From Bacteroidaceae bacterium (lineage in GTDB: Bacteria; Bacteroidota; Bacteroidia; Bacteroidales; Bacteroidaceae), in assembly GCA_017617335.1 (NCBI GenBank), contig JAFZWK010000016.1, positions 1 through 34,775 of the forward strand: 34,775 nucleotides of DNA, in the 5' to 3' direction. A program made the translations under genes and the position numbers. The notes beneath the pieces were generated by a model. That model did no database searches. It had not been told where the DNA came from and worked only from the letters and a program-made list of their open reading frames with translations. Position 1 is the stretch's first letter, and every line of letters starts with the position of its first letter. This document shows, piece by piece, positions 1 to 9,014 of this stretch.

Positions 1-2
1 AT

Positions 3-77
3 AAGTTTGTCAAACCCGCCAGCAAATCGCCTCTGACCTCCTTAGACCGCGCGGTTTATTTGGCTAAAAATAGTTAA
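3..77 (+). CDS. C-terminal end of an upstream gene (partial, unidentified)
   Basis: An open frame enters from the left edge and stops with TAA at 75-77, giving the last 24 residues, which end in SLDRAVYLAKNS. The composition is protein-like (mixed basic and hydrophobic residues) and the other two forward frames are broken early. The terminator at 165-198 fits the end of a transcription unit reading from the left. I do not recognise the family. The fragment is too short to exclude chance. Confidence 0.35.
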   Translation, partial: KFVKPASKSPLTSLDRAVYLAKNS

Positions 78-79
78 GA

Positions 80-148
80 ATGATGCAAGTGATTGAAAAT
101 CAGTATAGAATCGTCGGAAACCAAGTTTTCAACGAGGATGAGTATTAA
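80..148 (+). CDS. possible 22-residue small ORF
   Basis: ATG at 80 (or the adjacent ATG at 83) opens a frame ending with TAA at 146-148. The peptide is acidic at its end (NEDEY) and has no membrane segment. It starts two bases after the preceding stop and ends 16 bases before the terminator hairpin at 165, so it would be the last cistron of the upstream unit. No ribosome binding site is visible. It could equally be a chance frame in a 3' untranslated region. Confidence 0.2.
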   Translation: MMQVIENQYRIVGNQVFNEDEY

Positions 149-164
149 GGAAAAGAGCATTATG

Positions 165-198
165 AAATATTCTCGCCGGCTGTGCGAGAATATTTTTT
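165..198 (+). terminator. intrinsic terminator upstream of porP
   Basis: A perfect 12-bp stem (165-176 with 184-195) encloses a 7-base loop, CGGCTGT, and the 3' arm runs into a T tract ending at 198. It separates the upstream unit from the T9SS operon. Because it lies only about 50 bases before the porP start and no clear TAnnTTTG promoter is visible after it, it could also act as an attenuator in the leader of the porP-gldKLMN transcript. Confidence 0.75.
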
Positions 199-245
199 AA
201 TTCCCATACAATAAAATGGCTACACGCTCCGTTATATTAATCAGG

Positions 246-1187
246 ATGAAACGACTGCTATGGATAGGACTGTTTCTGCTGACTACCCTTGGAGTAAGGG
301 CACAGTATGACGTGGCATTCACCAATTATTGGGCGTTGCAGTCCTTCTACAATCCCGCAGCGACGGGATTGGATGGCCTCCTGAACGTACAGGCAGCTTA
401 CAGTATGCAGATGGCTGGTTTCGAGGATGCTCCTGCCAGCATGTATGTAGGTGCAGACATGCCTGTGTTTTTCTTAAGTCCAAGGCATGGGATGGGTGTA
501 GGGTTCCTAAATGACGATGTGGGGCTCTTCAAGAACAAGAAGTTTTTTCTGCAGTATGCGTATCACCAGCCCTTGTTCGGAGGAAAGTTCAGTATAGGGG
601 CCAGAGCAGGCCTCCTGCAAAATGGATTTGATGGGACAGACCTTAATGTGGAACACAGTAGTGATCCTGCTTTCGCAAGTAGTGATGTCAATGGCACAGG
701 ATTTGATCTGGATGTTGGCTTTCGCTATTCTTACAAGCAGGTTTGGTATGTGGGTGTGAGTGCGATGCATTGTCTTGGTCCTACCATTTCACTTGGAGAT
801 GACAAGATTTATGAAATCTCTATTGATCCCTCACTTTATCTGGCAGGAGGATACAAGCTGAAATTCCGTCAGCCTCAGTATGCGCTTATGACGAATGCTT
901 GCTTGCGAACTGACATGCAGGATTGGAGAGCAGACATCACTGCTCGTCTGGCTTATGACGGAGAGAAGCATAAACTGTATGGTGGCGTGAATTATAGTCC
1001 GACCAAGAGTGTAGCCGTCATGCTGGGTATCGATTTCCATGGCATCAATCTGGGTTACAGTTATGAGATGTACACCCGTGGAATAGGAGCCCTAAATGGA
1101 ACGCACGAGTTGGTACTGGGTTACCAGACAGATTTGGATTTGTTTAAAAAAGGAAAGAATCTACACAAGAGCGTGAGATTGCTGTAA
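246..1187 (+). CDS. porP: PorP/SprF family type IX secretion outer-membrane protein
   Basis: This is the PorP/SprF-like partner of the T9SS, an outer-membrane beta-barrel associated with the translocon and substrate handling. I chose ATG 246 over ATG 216 because the product then begins with a clean signal peptide (basic MKRLL, hydrophobic core, cleavage near VRAQ). The mature part opens with the family's YDVAFTNYW and 'FYNPAATG' region, then alternating beta-barrel segments with many Gly and aromatic residues. The product is 313 residues, the usual length for the family. It is the first gene before gldK (52-base gap to the chosen gldK start), the same order as porP-porK-porL-porM-porN in Porphyromonas. 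The family call is firm; the exact partner is inferred. Confidence 0.93.
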   Translation: MKRLLWIGLFLLTTLGVRAQYDVAFTNYWALQSFYNPAATGLDGLLNVQAAYSMQMAGFEDAPASMYVGADMPVFFLSPRHGMGVGFLNDDVGLFKNKKFFLQYAYHQPLFGGKFSIGARAGLLQNGFDGTDLNVEHSSDPAFASSDVNGTGFDLDVGFRYSYKQVWYVGVSAMHCLGPTISLGDDKIYEISIDPSLYLAGGYKLKFRQPQYALMTNACLRTDMQDWRADITARLAYDGEKHKLYGGVNYSPTKSVAVMLGIDFHGINLGYSYEMYTRGIGALNGTHELVLGYQTDLDLFKKGKNLHKSVRLL

Positions 1188-1239
1188 TGCTGTTTGATCG
1201 CTACAAATGTTGAATGGAAATATAGAACATAAAGAATAT

Positions 1240-2697
1240 ATGAAGACAAAGAGTCTGCTTTTATTGGCAGTAGCAATTATCAGTTATGGGTTGATATCTT
1301 GTATGGGTAGCAACTCGTCGGCTAATGCTACAGGTGGAGAGTTGACTGGAGTCCGTGGTACTTCCTATAGTGAGCCTACTCCCTATGGAATGGTGCCTGT
1401 TCACAAAGGTTCTCTTAAGGTTGGCTTGGAATCGAACGACACGCTATGGGGCGCAGAGTTCCCTGCTCGTGAAATTAGTGTGGACGGTTTTTGGATGGAT
1501 GAGCATGAGGTCAGCAATGCCAAGTATCGCCAGTTCGTGAATTGGGTTCGCGACAGCATCATTCGCGAGCGTCTCGCAGATCCCGCCTATGGTGGAGATG
1601 AAACCTATAAGATAGAAGAGGACAAAGAAGGAAATCCCATTACTCCTCACTTGAACTGGAGTAAATCGATTCCATGGAAAAAGGCTACTGAAGATGAGCA
1701 GCGTGCCATCGAGAGCGTCTATGTGATTCATCCCATTGATGGCACAAAGATGCTTGATGCCAGCCAAATGAATTATCGCTATGAGATTTATGACTATGCT
1801 GCTGCTGCACAACGCAAGTATCGTCTTAATCCAGAAGAGCGAGACCTGAATACTGACCATGCAGTAGACAACAGCGATGTGATGATAAGCAAGGATACGG
1901 CATGGATTGACGATGATGGTAAGATCGTGAGTCAGACTATCACACGTCCTTTGAGTGGGCCCTGGGACTTCTTGAACACTTATATTGTAAACATCTATCC
2001 TGACACCACTTGTTGGGTTAATGATTTCCAGAATGCTGATAATGAGCGTTACATGAAACTTTATTTCAGCAATCCTTCTTATGATGATTATCCTGTAGTT
2101 GGTATCAGTTGGGAGCAGGCCAATGCTTTTTGTGCATGGCGCACAGATTTTCTTATCAAGGGTTTAGGAGGATATGCCAAACAAATCCAACGTTTCCGCC
2201 TACCCAGCGAGATTGAATGGGAGTATGCTGCTCGAGGCAAAGAAGGCAATCCCTTCCCTTGGGAGAGTAAAGAAATAAAAAGTGATAAGGGTTGTTTCTA
2301 TGCAAATTACAAGCCTGATCGCGGAAATTACACCAATGATGGCAGTCTGATAACTAGCAAGTGTGGAGCCTTTAGTGCTAACAGCAATGGCTTGTATGAC
2401 ATGGCAGGTAACGTTGCTGAATGGACAAGTACCATTTTCACGGAGGCTGGTGTGGAGAGCATGAGTGACATGAATCCTGAGCTGAGATACAATGCTGCCA
2501 AGGAGGATCCTTATCGCCTTAAGAAGAAAAGTGTTCGTGGTGGAAGTTGGAAAGATCCAGAGAGTATGATTCGCAGTGCATGGCGTAGCTATGAGTATCA
2601 AAATCAGCCTCGTTGCTATATTGGTTTCCGTTGTGTCCGGACAATGATTAGCGATACCAAGGGTAGCATTCCCAAGGGTAGCAAGAAGAAAAAGTAA
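1240..2697 (+). CDS. gldK: T9SS outer-membrane-associated lipoprotein GldK/PorK
   Basis: GldK/PorK is a lipoprotein that forms, with GldN/PorN, the periplasmic ring under the outer membrane in the type IX secretion system. ATG 1240 is preferred over ATG 1207 because it gives a lipoprotein signal peptide with lipobox LISC and the lipidated Cys at residue 21. The body is a formylglycine-generating-enzyme (FGE-sulfatase) type fold: 'FWMDEHEVSNAKYRQF' near the start of the domain, then 'YPVVGISWEQANAFCAW', 'RLPSEIEWEYAARG', 'MAGNVAEWTS' and the C-terminal 'VRGGSWKDP' and 'YIGFRCVR'. In GldK this fold is structural, not known to be enzymatic. A Lys-rich tail closes the protein. It is the second gene of the T9SS operon. 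Confidence 0.95.
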   Translation: MKTKSLLLLAVAIISYGLISCMGSNSSANATGGELTGVRGTSYSEPTPYGMVPVHKGSLKVGLESNDTLWGAEFPAREISVDGFWMDEHEVSNAKYRQFVNWVRDSIIRERLADPAYGGDETYKIEEDKEGNPITPHLNWSKSIPWKKATEDEQRAIESVYVIHPIDGTKMLDASQMNYRYEIYDYAAAAQRKYRLNPEERDLNTDHAVDNSDVMISKDTAWIDDDGKIVSQTITRPLSGPWDFLNTYIVNIYPDTTCWVNDFQNADNERYMKLYFSNPSYDDYPVVGISWEQANAFCAWRTDFLIKGLGGYAKQIQRFRLPSEIEWEYAARGKEGNPFPWESKEIKSDKGCFYANYKPDRGNYTNDGSLITSKCGAFSANSNGLYDMAGNVAEWTSTIFTEAGVESMSDMNPELRYNAAKEDPYRLKKKSVRGGSWKDPESMIRSAWRSYEYQNQPRCYIGFRCVRTMISDTKGSIPKGSKKKK

Positions 2698-2775
2698 AAA
2701 TTGATGCCTATATAATATTTATTAAGGTGCATTAATAGTAACAGTAAGTAAATAGTAAAAATTGTATCACATATT

Positions 2776-3816
2776 ATGAATCCTATAGCCGCAATCCAAA
2801 GATGGATGGATTCTGCATCCGGTCAAAAATTCATGAACTATGCCTACAGCTGGGGTGCTGCAGTCGTTATTTTAGGAACCTTGTTTAAGTTGACTCACCT
2901 TCCAGGTGCCAACTTGATGTTGTTCATTGGTATGGGTACTGAGGTATTTGTATTCTTCATATCTGGTTTTGAGAAAACGTATGAAGTGAATAAAGACGAA
3001 AACAACAGCTCTCATGGCGTAGTTGGGTCTCAAATTGTTGTAGCAGGTGGAGGTAATCCTTTACCCGAAGGAACTCCTTTACCTGAAGATGCAGAGATTC
3101 CAGAAGGTCCCATCGTTATTGGTGGAGGTATTCCTGCAGGAGGTGTTGTAGCCTCTGGCGGCCCTGTAGTTGCTGGTGGCCCTGTAGTTGCTGGTGGCCC
3201 TGTAGTTGCTGGTGGCCCTGTAGTTGCTGGCGGCCCTGTGGTTGCTGGCGGCCCTGTAGTTGCTGGTGGTCCTGTGGTTGCTGGTGGTGTTCCTTCCAAT
3301 ATTGATCCTGAGGCATTAGCTCAAGGTGCTGGACTTAGTGCTGCAGCTGCCAATTTGGCAGCCGCAGGCCAAGCTGCTGCCGAGGCTCAATTGGCTTTGA
3401 GTCAATTGAATGGAGGTGGTGCAGGTATTAATCCTAAGGCCATCAAGGCTACTGATCCTGGTGTAATCGAAGAGGCTGTGAAGAATTACGCAGAACAGTT
3501 GACAGAGTTGACTGAAGTATTGGGACGTGTCAAGGATCAGGCTGCTCGTATGAGTACTGATAGTGAGGAGATGGAGAACTTGAATCGTACGTTGACCGGT
3601 ATTGCTACTGTTTATGAGCTGCAACTCAAGAACATCAGTAAACAGGTAACTACCATTGAGCAGATTGATGAGCAGACACGTCGTATGGCTCAGCAGATAG
3701 AAGAGTTGAACAACGTATACGCACGTATGATTCAAGCTTTGACCATCAATATGGGTGCTACGCCCGTTACACCTCCGATATCTACTGTTTCAAAAGAAGA
3801 AAAGGATAAGGATTAA
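2776..3816 (+). CDS. gldL: T9SS inner-membrane motor protein GldL/PorL with tandem-repeat linker
   Basis: GldL forms the proton-driven inner-membrane motor of the T9SS with GldM. Two transmembrane helices lie at about residues 23-37 and 44-63. Glu56 in the second helix (MGTEVFVFF) matches by position the conserved membrane Glu implicated in proton use. After the helices comes a Gly/Pro/Val-rich linker in which GPVVAG is repeated seven times (residues 129-170), then an Ala-rich stretch and a long predicted coiled coil (about 225-325) rich in Glu, Gln and Thr. The product is 346 residues. The coiled-coil tail is expected in the cytoplasm. The gene sits between gldK and gldM in the canonical order. 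The repeated linker is the unusual part. Confidence 0.95.
   Translation: MNPIAAIQRWMDSASGQKFMNYAYSWGAAVVILGTLFKLTHLPGANLMLFIGMGTEVFVFFISGFEKTYEVNKDENNSSHGVVGSQIVVAGGGNPLPEGTPLPEDAEIPEGPIVIGGGIPAGGVVASGGPVVAGGPVVAGGPVVAGGPVVAGGPVVAGGPVVAGGPVVAGGVPSNIDPEALAQGAGLSAAAANLAAAGQAAAEAQLALSQLNGGGAGINPKAIKATDPGVIEEAVKNYAEQLTELTEVLGRVKDQAARMSTDSEEMENLNRTLTGIATVYELQLKNISKQVTTIEQIDEQTRRMAQQIEELNNVYARMIQALTINMGATPVTPPISTVSKEEKDKD
3160..3285 (+). repeat. seven 18-bp tandem repeats inside gldL
   Basis: Seven head-to-tail copies of an 18-base unit, consensus GGCCCTGTAGTTGCTGGT, encode GPVVAG. Copies differ only at synonymous third positions (GGC/GGT and GTA/GTG), so the array is old enough to have picked up silent changes but is uninterrupted. 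The unit is a multiple of three, so copy-number change keeps frame. Confidence 0.97.
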
Positions 3817-3836
3817 GTCATTCTCCCTGCAATATG

Positions 3837-3853
3837 CAGTTTGAAATAAACTG
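3837..3853 (+). other. small hairpin in the gldL-gldM gap
   Basis: CAGTTT (3837-3842) and AAACTG (3848-3853) form a 6-bp stem with a 5-base loop. It overlaps a second short stem, CTGCA/TGCAG, just before it. There is no T tract, so it is not a terminator. It could be an RNA processing or stability site between gldL and gldM, or chance. Confidence 0.3.
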
Positions 3854-3876
3854 AAAATCGTTTAAGACATATAGCG

Positions 3877-5442
3877 ATGGCAATTAAGAAAAGAAAAATA
3901 TCTCCTCGCCAAAAGATGATCAACTTGATGTACGTGGTCTTGATGGCCATGCTGGCATTGAATGTGTCCAGCGATGTACTGAACGGTTTCTCTTTGGTAT
4001 CTGAGAGCCTGAATCGCACTACGGAGAATGCCAGCCAAACTAATCAAGGTATCTACTCGACCTTCGATACTCAGATGAAGTCAAATCCTGCCAAGGTAAA
4101 GCAATGGTATGATAAAGCTCAAATTGTCCGTTCCATGAGTGATTCTCTCTACAATTTCGCAGAGGAACTCAAAAAGGCAATCGTTCGTGAGAGTGATGGC
4201 GAGGATGGTGATGTCAATAACATAAAAAACCGCGAAGATCTTGAAGCAAGTACTCAAGTAATGCTCGCACCAGGTCGTGGTCGCGGTAAGGATTTCTACA
4301 ATGCTATCAATAGTTACCGTGAACGAATTGTCAAGATGGTAACGGACAAGGAGAAGAAGGAGATTATCAGTAGCAACCTTAATACAGATGTTCCTGCTAA
4401 GGGTAAGATTCTGGGAAAAAACTGGCAAGAGTACATGTTCGAAAATACTCCAACGGCAGCAGCCGTTACTTTGCTTACTAAGGTGCAAAGCGATGTTCGT
4501 TATGCGGAGGGTGAGGTTCTTCACACTTTGATTAGCAATGTGGATGTTAATGATATCCGTGTAAACGAGCTGAATGCATATGTAATTCCCAGTGCCCAAA
4601 CAGTTGTTCAAGGAGGCAAGTTCAGTGCTCAAATTTTAATGGCTGCTGTGGATACAACTCGCAGACCTACCATTTATGTGGGTGGACGTGAGATTCAGAG
4701 TTCACGTGGTCTTTATGAGACGGTTTGCTCTAAGACAGGCGATTTCACGTTGAACGGATTCATTGAAATGCTTGATGGAAATGGAGAAAAAGTACGTCGC
4801 GATTTTTCTCAAAAGTATACTGTTGTTGCTCCTAGTGCCACAGTAAGTGCTGACATCATGAATGTTCTTTATGCTGGGTATGACAATCCCATGAGTGTCA
4901 GTGTCCCAGGCGTGCATAATAATCAGATTAATGCTACCATGGCAGGGGGGAGCCTGACAAAGACGGGTGATGGCAAATATATTGCTAAGCCAACTAATGT
5001 AGGTGGTGAGGCAGTCGTTACTGTAACAGCCCAAAATGAAGGTCGTTCCCAAGAGATGGGTAAGTTCACGTTCCGTGTGCGTAAATTGCCTGATCCAACA
5101 GCATTTATTGCATATTCTGATGGGAAAGGTGGTACGGAACAATTCCGTGGTGGCAACCTAAGTAAGCAAGTACTGATGAGTGTGGATGGAATTGGCGCTG
5201 CTATTGATGACGGTTTGCTAAACATTCCATTCCGTGTGACAGGTTTCGAAACCGTGTTCTATGATGCGATGGGTAATGCTGTACCTTATAAGAGTAATGG
5301 CGCAAACTTCTCCGAGCAGCAGAAGAACCAAATGAGGGCTTTGGCTCGTAACAAACGATTCTATATTGCAGAGATTCATGCTATCGGACCTGATGGTGTG
5401 GAACGTACCCTGAATGGGGCAATGCAAGTTATCATAAAGTAA
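3877..5442 (+). CDS. gldM: T9SS inner-membrane/periplasmic shaft protein GldM/PorM
   Basis: GldM/PorM pairs with GldL in the inner membrane and spans the periplasm to reach the GldK-GldN ring, transmitting motor movement. A short basic N-terminus (KKRKISPRQKMI) precedes one transmembrane helix at about residues 15-32, containing 'LMYVVLMAMLALNVSSDV', a hallmark of the family. An alpha-helical first periplasmic domain (about 35-220) is followed by beta-rich domains, with 'VVQGGKFSAQILM' and 'VYVGG'-like strands, to the end at 521 residues. That is the usual length and domain order. The gene starts 60 bases after gldL and ends 13 bases before gldN, so it is cotranscribed with both. Confidence 0.95.
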   Translation: MAIKKRKISPRQKMINLMYVVLMAMLALNVSSDVLNGFSLVSESLNRTTENASQTNQGIYSTFDTQMKSNPAKVKQWYDKAQIVRSMSDSLYNFAEELKKAIVRESDGEDGDVNNIKNREDLEASTQVMLAPGRGRGKDFYNAINSYRERIVKMVTDKEKKEIISSNLNTDVPAKGKILGKNWQEYMFENTPTAAAVTLLTKVQSDVRYAEGEVLHTLISNVDVNDIRVNELNAYVIPSAQTVVQGGKFSAQILMAAVDTTRRPTIYVGGREIQSSRGLYETVCSKTGDFTLNGFIEMLDGNGEKVRRDFSQKYTVVAPSATVSADIMNVLYAGYDNPMSVSVPGVHNNQINATMAGGSLTKTGDGKYIAKPTNVGGEAVVTVTAQNEGRSQEMGKFTFRVRKLPDPTAFIAYSDGKGGTEQFRGGNLSKQVLMSVDGIGAAIDDGLLNIPFRVTGFETVFYDAMGNAVPYKSNGANFSEQQKNQMRALARNKRFYIAEIHAIGPDGVERTLNGAMQVIIK

Positions 5443-5455
5443 TACTTTATCTATT

Positions 5456-6520
5456 ATGAAGCGTGTATTTTTAACAATAATGGCTGTCCTGATGCTTGGC
5501 GCTACCTTGTATGCTCAGCCTGCAAAGAGTCGCAAGACGGCTACTTCTAATAATGATGCAGCCCAAAAGACTAATATAACAGCACCTACGTCCAATGATC
5601 GTTCTACCCTTCAATTCCCAACGTCTGCCTCTATGCCTGACGACGTGGTATGGAAGCGTGACATCTATCGACAGCTTGATTTGCTGGAGGATAAAAATGC
5701 TCCTATGTATTATCCTGTGGAGCCTCAGGGACGTCAGGTAAACCTTTTTACTTATTTGTTCCGTTTGGTTCTTACAGGACGTGTTCCAGCTTATAAATAT
5801 AAATTGGATGGTAATGAGTCTTTTGAGGAAAAGGATAAACTGGAGGTTAAAGATCTGTTGGAAAATCAAAGCATCTATTACGAGATGAAGGATGGCAAGA
5901 TGACAGTCGCTGATAGTGATGTGCCCAGTGCTGAAGTGACTCGATACTATGTCAAAGAGAGTGTGTATTTGGATCAACGTACCAGCACTTTCAGTACACG
6001 TGTAACTGCATTGTGCCCCATCTTGATGCGTGGTGCGGACGAATTCACCACAGATGCCACCCCCTATCCCCTCTTTTGGCTAAAGTATGATGATGTGGCA
6101 TCATGGTTAACAAAGCTTCCTATGATGGGAAGTAACCTGAATAATGTGTCCAACCTGACGGCTGACGATTACTTTACGCTCAATCGTTATGAGGGTAAGA
6201 TCTATAAGACAAATAATCTGCAAGGTAAAGTTCTTGCCAACTATTGTGAAACCGATAGTGCCATGAGCCAAGAACAGACTCGAATAGAAAAACAATTATC
6301 AGATTTTGAGGAAGGTGTTTGGGGGCATGTCATCGATTCGACTCAAGTGGACAGTGTTGAGGTTTTGGACAAAAAAGCTGCCAGGAAAGCAGCTAAGGAA
6401 GCTGTTAAAATTACAGGTAGTACCAGTCGCAGAAGGGCAGCAGCCTCTGCCAAACGTGAATCTTCAGAGAGAACTTCTAGCAGTGCTCCCCGTGTAAGTG
6501 CTCGTCGCCAGCGTAGATAA
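5456..6520 (+). CDS. gldN: T9SS ring protein GldN/PorN with basic C-terminal tail
   Basis: GldN/PorN is the periplasmic partner of GldK in the ring complex of the T9SS. A signal peptide covers about residues 1-20 (cleavage near LYAQ). The conserved core (about 60-290) starts 'DDVVWKRDIYRQLDL' and contains 'NAPMYYPVEPQG', typical of the family. The last 45 or so residues are a low-complexity, strongly basic Ala/Arg/Ser/Lys tail (for example KKAARKAAKEA and a final SARRQRR), which is not a usual part of the core domain. At 354 residues it is somewhat long, because of that tail. It starts 13 bases after gldM. Confidence 0.94.
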   Translation: MKRVFLTIMAVLMLGATLYAQPAKSRKTATSNNDAAQKTNITAPTSNDRSTLQFPTSASMPDDVVWKRDIYRQLDLLEDKNAPMYYPVEPQGRQVNLFTYLFRLVLTGRVPAYKYKLDGNESFEEKDKLEVKDLLENQSIYYEMKDGKMTVADSDVPSAEVTRYYVKESVYLDQRTSTFSTRVTALCPILMRGADEFTTDATPYPLFWLKYDDVASWLTKLPMMGSNLNNVSNLTADDYFTLNRYEGKIYKTNNLQGKVLANYCETDSAMSQEQTRIEKQLSDFEEGVWGHVIDSTQVDSVEVLDKKAARKAAKEAVKITGSTSRRRAAASAKRESSERTSSSAPRVSARRQRR

Positions 6521-6541
6521 ATATTTTGTCTTTTTCTGGCA

Positions 6542-9013
6542 ATGTTTGCCGATGTAATTCTACCGCTCCCGGTAGCAGGTTATTTCACATACTCCCTGCC
6601 TGTATCCTTTCAAGAAAAGGTGCAGGTAGGTTGCCGTATTATAGTCCCTTTTGGTTCCAAAAAATTTTATAGTGCCATTGTAGTTCGGATACATAATCAG
6701 AAACCAAATTACGCCATCAAGGAAGTTGTCGAATTGCTCGATGAACATCCTCTGTTGCTCCCTTCCCAATTGAAGTTGTGGAAATGGATAGCGGAATACT
6801 ATATATGCACTGAAGGAGAAGTGTATAAAGCTGCATTGCCAAGTGGATTGAAACTGGAGAGTGAGAGCATAGTGGTCTATTCTGGCGATTTTGTCGCTGA
6901 CGGGTCTCTTTCTACAAATGAGCAACATGTTTTAGATGTTTTGGCCCTGAAACCAGAACTTTCGTTATCTACTTTGCAAAAAGAAACTGGAATCCGTAGT
7001 CTGCTTCCTGTAGTGAAAAGCTTATTGGAAAAAGGTGCTGTGCATATAAAAGAGGAAGTGAAGCGAACTTACAAACCAAAAGTGATTCTATGCGTTCGTT
7101 TGACAAAAGAGTATTTTGATGAGGCCCGTCTGAATCGTGCACTGGATGATATGCGACGATCTCCCAAGCAAGCAGATTTGCTAATGAAGTTTCTGGATCT
7201 TTCACAGATCACTTCTGCTTTGACACTACAGAATTACCAGCTCCTTAAAGAGGTTACTAAATCAGAACTCATGAAAGTTTCTGATTCTACTCCATCTGTG
7301 TTCAATGGACTTAAGGTAAGAGGAATCATCGAGATTTACGAAAAAAAAATCGAACGGACACCAAGTGTCCAATTGCCTGCAGAGTTGACCATGTATTCTT
7401 TGAGTGATGTCCAGCAAACGGCTTTTGAGGAAATAAAGCAAAAGTTTCAGACACACAACGTATGTCTGTTTCATGGTGTAACCAGCAGTGGTAAAACAGA
7501 GATATATATTCATTTGATCGATGAGATTCTGAAACAGGGCAAGCAAGTGCTTTATTTGTTGCCAGAAATTGTCTTAACTACCCAATTGACCAATCGTCTG
7601 AAGCGTGTATTTGGCAATAGACTTGGTGTATATCATTCTCGTTATCCAGATGCAGAGAGGGTAGAGGTCTATCAAAAGATGCTTTCCAATAAACCATATG
7701 AAATTCTGGTAGGAGTGCGTTCTTCTGTTTTTCTTCCTTTCCGCAATCTGGGGCTTGTAATTGTCGATGAGGAACATGAGACAAGTTTCAAGCAACAAGA
7801 CCCAGCTCCTCGCTATCATGCTCGAAACGTAGCTTTAGTATTAGCTGCTCAGATGGGAGCGAAGACACTTTTGGGAACTGCTACTCCCAGTCTTGAGAGT
7901 TATTCGAACGCTCTTGCGAACAGATATGGTTTGGTCAAGCTAAAGACTCGTTACAAAGATGTGCTTTTGCCCAAAATTCAAGTGGTTGATATTAAAGATC
8001 AACAACGTAAGAAGATGATGAATGGCCCCTTTAGCTCTCAACTTTTATATGAGATGAGAGAGGCATTGAAACGTCATCAGCAAGTTATTCTTTTTCAGAA
8101 TCGTCGTGGTTTTGCTCCTATGATGGAATGTCACGTTTGTGGATGGATTCCTCGTTGCCAGCATTGCGACGTAAGTCTAACCTATCATAAGGGGAATAAT
8201 CAACTGACATGCCATTATTGCGGTGCTGTTTATCGTTTGCCAACAATTTGTCCTTGTTGCGAGAGTCATGAATTGTTCAGTCATGGGTATGGAACTGAGC
8301 GTATAGAGGATCATATTCGAGAACTAATTCCAGAGGCTCATGTTGCTCGTATGGATTTGGACACAACACGTAGTCGTCAGAGTTATGAGCAAATTCTTTA
8401 TGATTTCCAACATGGCTTAACGGACATTCTTGTAGGGACTCAGATGATAACGAAAGGTTTGGATTTCGATCGAGTGAGTGTAGTAGGAATCCTAGATGCG
8501 GGAACAATGCTCAATCAACCAGATTTTCGTTCATATGAACGAGCATTTCAGATGATGGCTCAAGTGGCAGGAAGAGCTGGTCGTCGAAATTTTCAGGGAC
8601 GTGTTATCTTGCAAACAAAGGATCCTTCAGTAAGTGTCATCTCTCAAGTTATGCATCATGATTATGAGGCAATGTATGCTGAACAAATGCAGGAACGTCA
8701 ATCTTTCAATTTCCCCCCTAATTGCAGGCTTATTTATGTGTACTTGAAACACAGGGATGAGCATATTCTGGAACAATTGGCTTTAGATTTGATTCGATTC
8801 ATGCGACAAGTTTTTGGCCATCGTGTTTTCGGTCCCGACACACCTTTTGTATCACGAGTGCAAATGATGTTTATCCGTAAAGTGATTTTGAAGATTGAGC
8901 ACAATGCCTCTCAAATAGAAGTGCGCAAAAGATTACGCCAGATTCAAGCGTATCTTTTGGCACAACCTCATTATAAATCTGCCCAGATTTACTATGACGT
9001 AGATCCTCAATGA
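6542..9013 (+). CDS. priA: primosomal protein N', replication-restart helicase PriA
   Basis: PriA is a 3'-to-5' DNA helicase that reloads the replisome at stalled or repaired forks. The N-terminal 3'-DNA-binding domain opens with 'FADVILPLPVAGYFTY'. Walker A is GVTSSGKT (G312-T319), Walker B is DEEH (409-412), and 'GTATPSLES' and 'QVAGRAGRR' mark later helicase motifs. Between the helicase lobes is the zinc-binding domain with paired CxxC motifs starting at Cys530 (CHVC, CQHC, CHYC, CPCC), all eight Cys present. The product is 823 residues, normal for Bacteroidota. It starts 21 bases after gldN, so it may share the T9SS transcript. It meets the HD-domain gene tail to tail. Confidence 0.97.
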   Translation: MFADVILPLPVAGYFTYSLPVSFQEKVQVGCRIIVPFGSKKFYSAIVVRIHNQKPNYAIKEVVELLDEHPLLLPSQLKLWKWIAEYYICTEGEVYKAALPSGLKLESESIVVYSGDFVADGSLSTNEQHVLDVLALKPELSLSTLQKETGIRSLLPVVKSLLEKGAVHIKEEVKRTYKPKVILCVRLTKEYFDEARLNRALDDMRRSPKQADLLMKFLDLSQITSALTLQNYQLLKEVTKSELMKVSDSTPSVFNGLKVRGIIEIYEKKIERTPSVQLPAELTMYSLSDVQQTAFEEIKQKFQTHNVCLFHGVTSSGKTEIYIHLIDEILKQGKQVLYLLPEIVLTTQLTNRLKRVFGNRLGVYHSRYPDAERVEVYQKMLSNKPYEILVGVRSSVFLPFRNLGLVIVDEEHETSFKQQDPAPRYHARNVALVLAAQMGAKTLLGTATPSLESYSNALANRYGLVKLKTRYKDVLLPKIQVVDIKDQQRKKMMNGPFSSQLLYEMREALKRHQQVILFQNRRGFAPMMECHVCGWIPRCQHCDVSLTYHKGNNQLTCHYCGAVYRLPTICPCCESHELFSHGYGTERIEDHIRELIPEAHVARMDLDTTRSRQSYEQILYDFQHGLTDILVGTQMITKGLDFDRVSVVGILDAGTMLNQPDFRSYERAFQMMAQVAGRAGRRNFQGRVILQTKDPSVSVISQVMHHDYEAMYAEQMQERQSFNFPPNCRLIYVYLKHRDEHILEQLALDLIRFMRQVFGHRVFGPDTPFVSRVQMMFIRKVILKIEHNASQIEVRKRLRQIQAYLLAQPHYKSAQIYYDVDPQ

Positions 9014-9014
9014 C

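Noticed and set aside
216-245. Longer porP starting at ATG 216
   Set aside because: The extra ten residues precede a complete signal peptide beginning at ATG 246.
3030-3299. Minus-strand frame encoding a Pro/Thr-rich repeat protein
   Set aside because: It is the reverse reading of the gldL tandem repeats.
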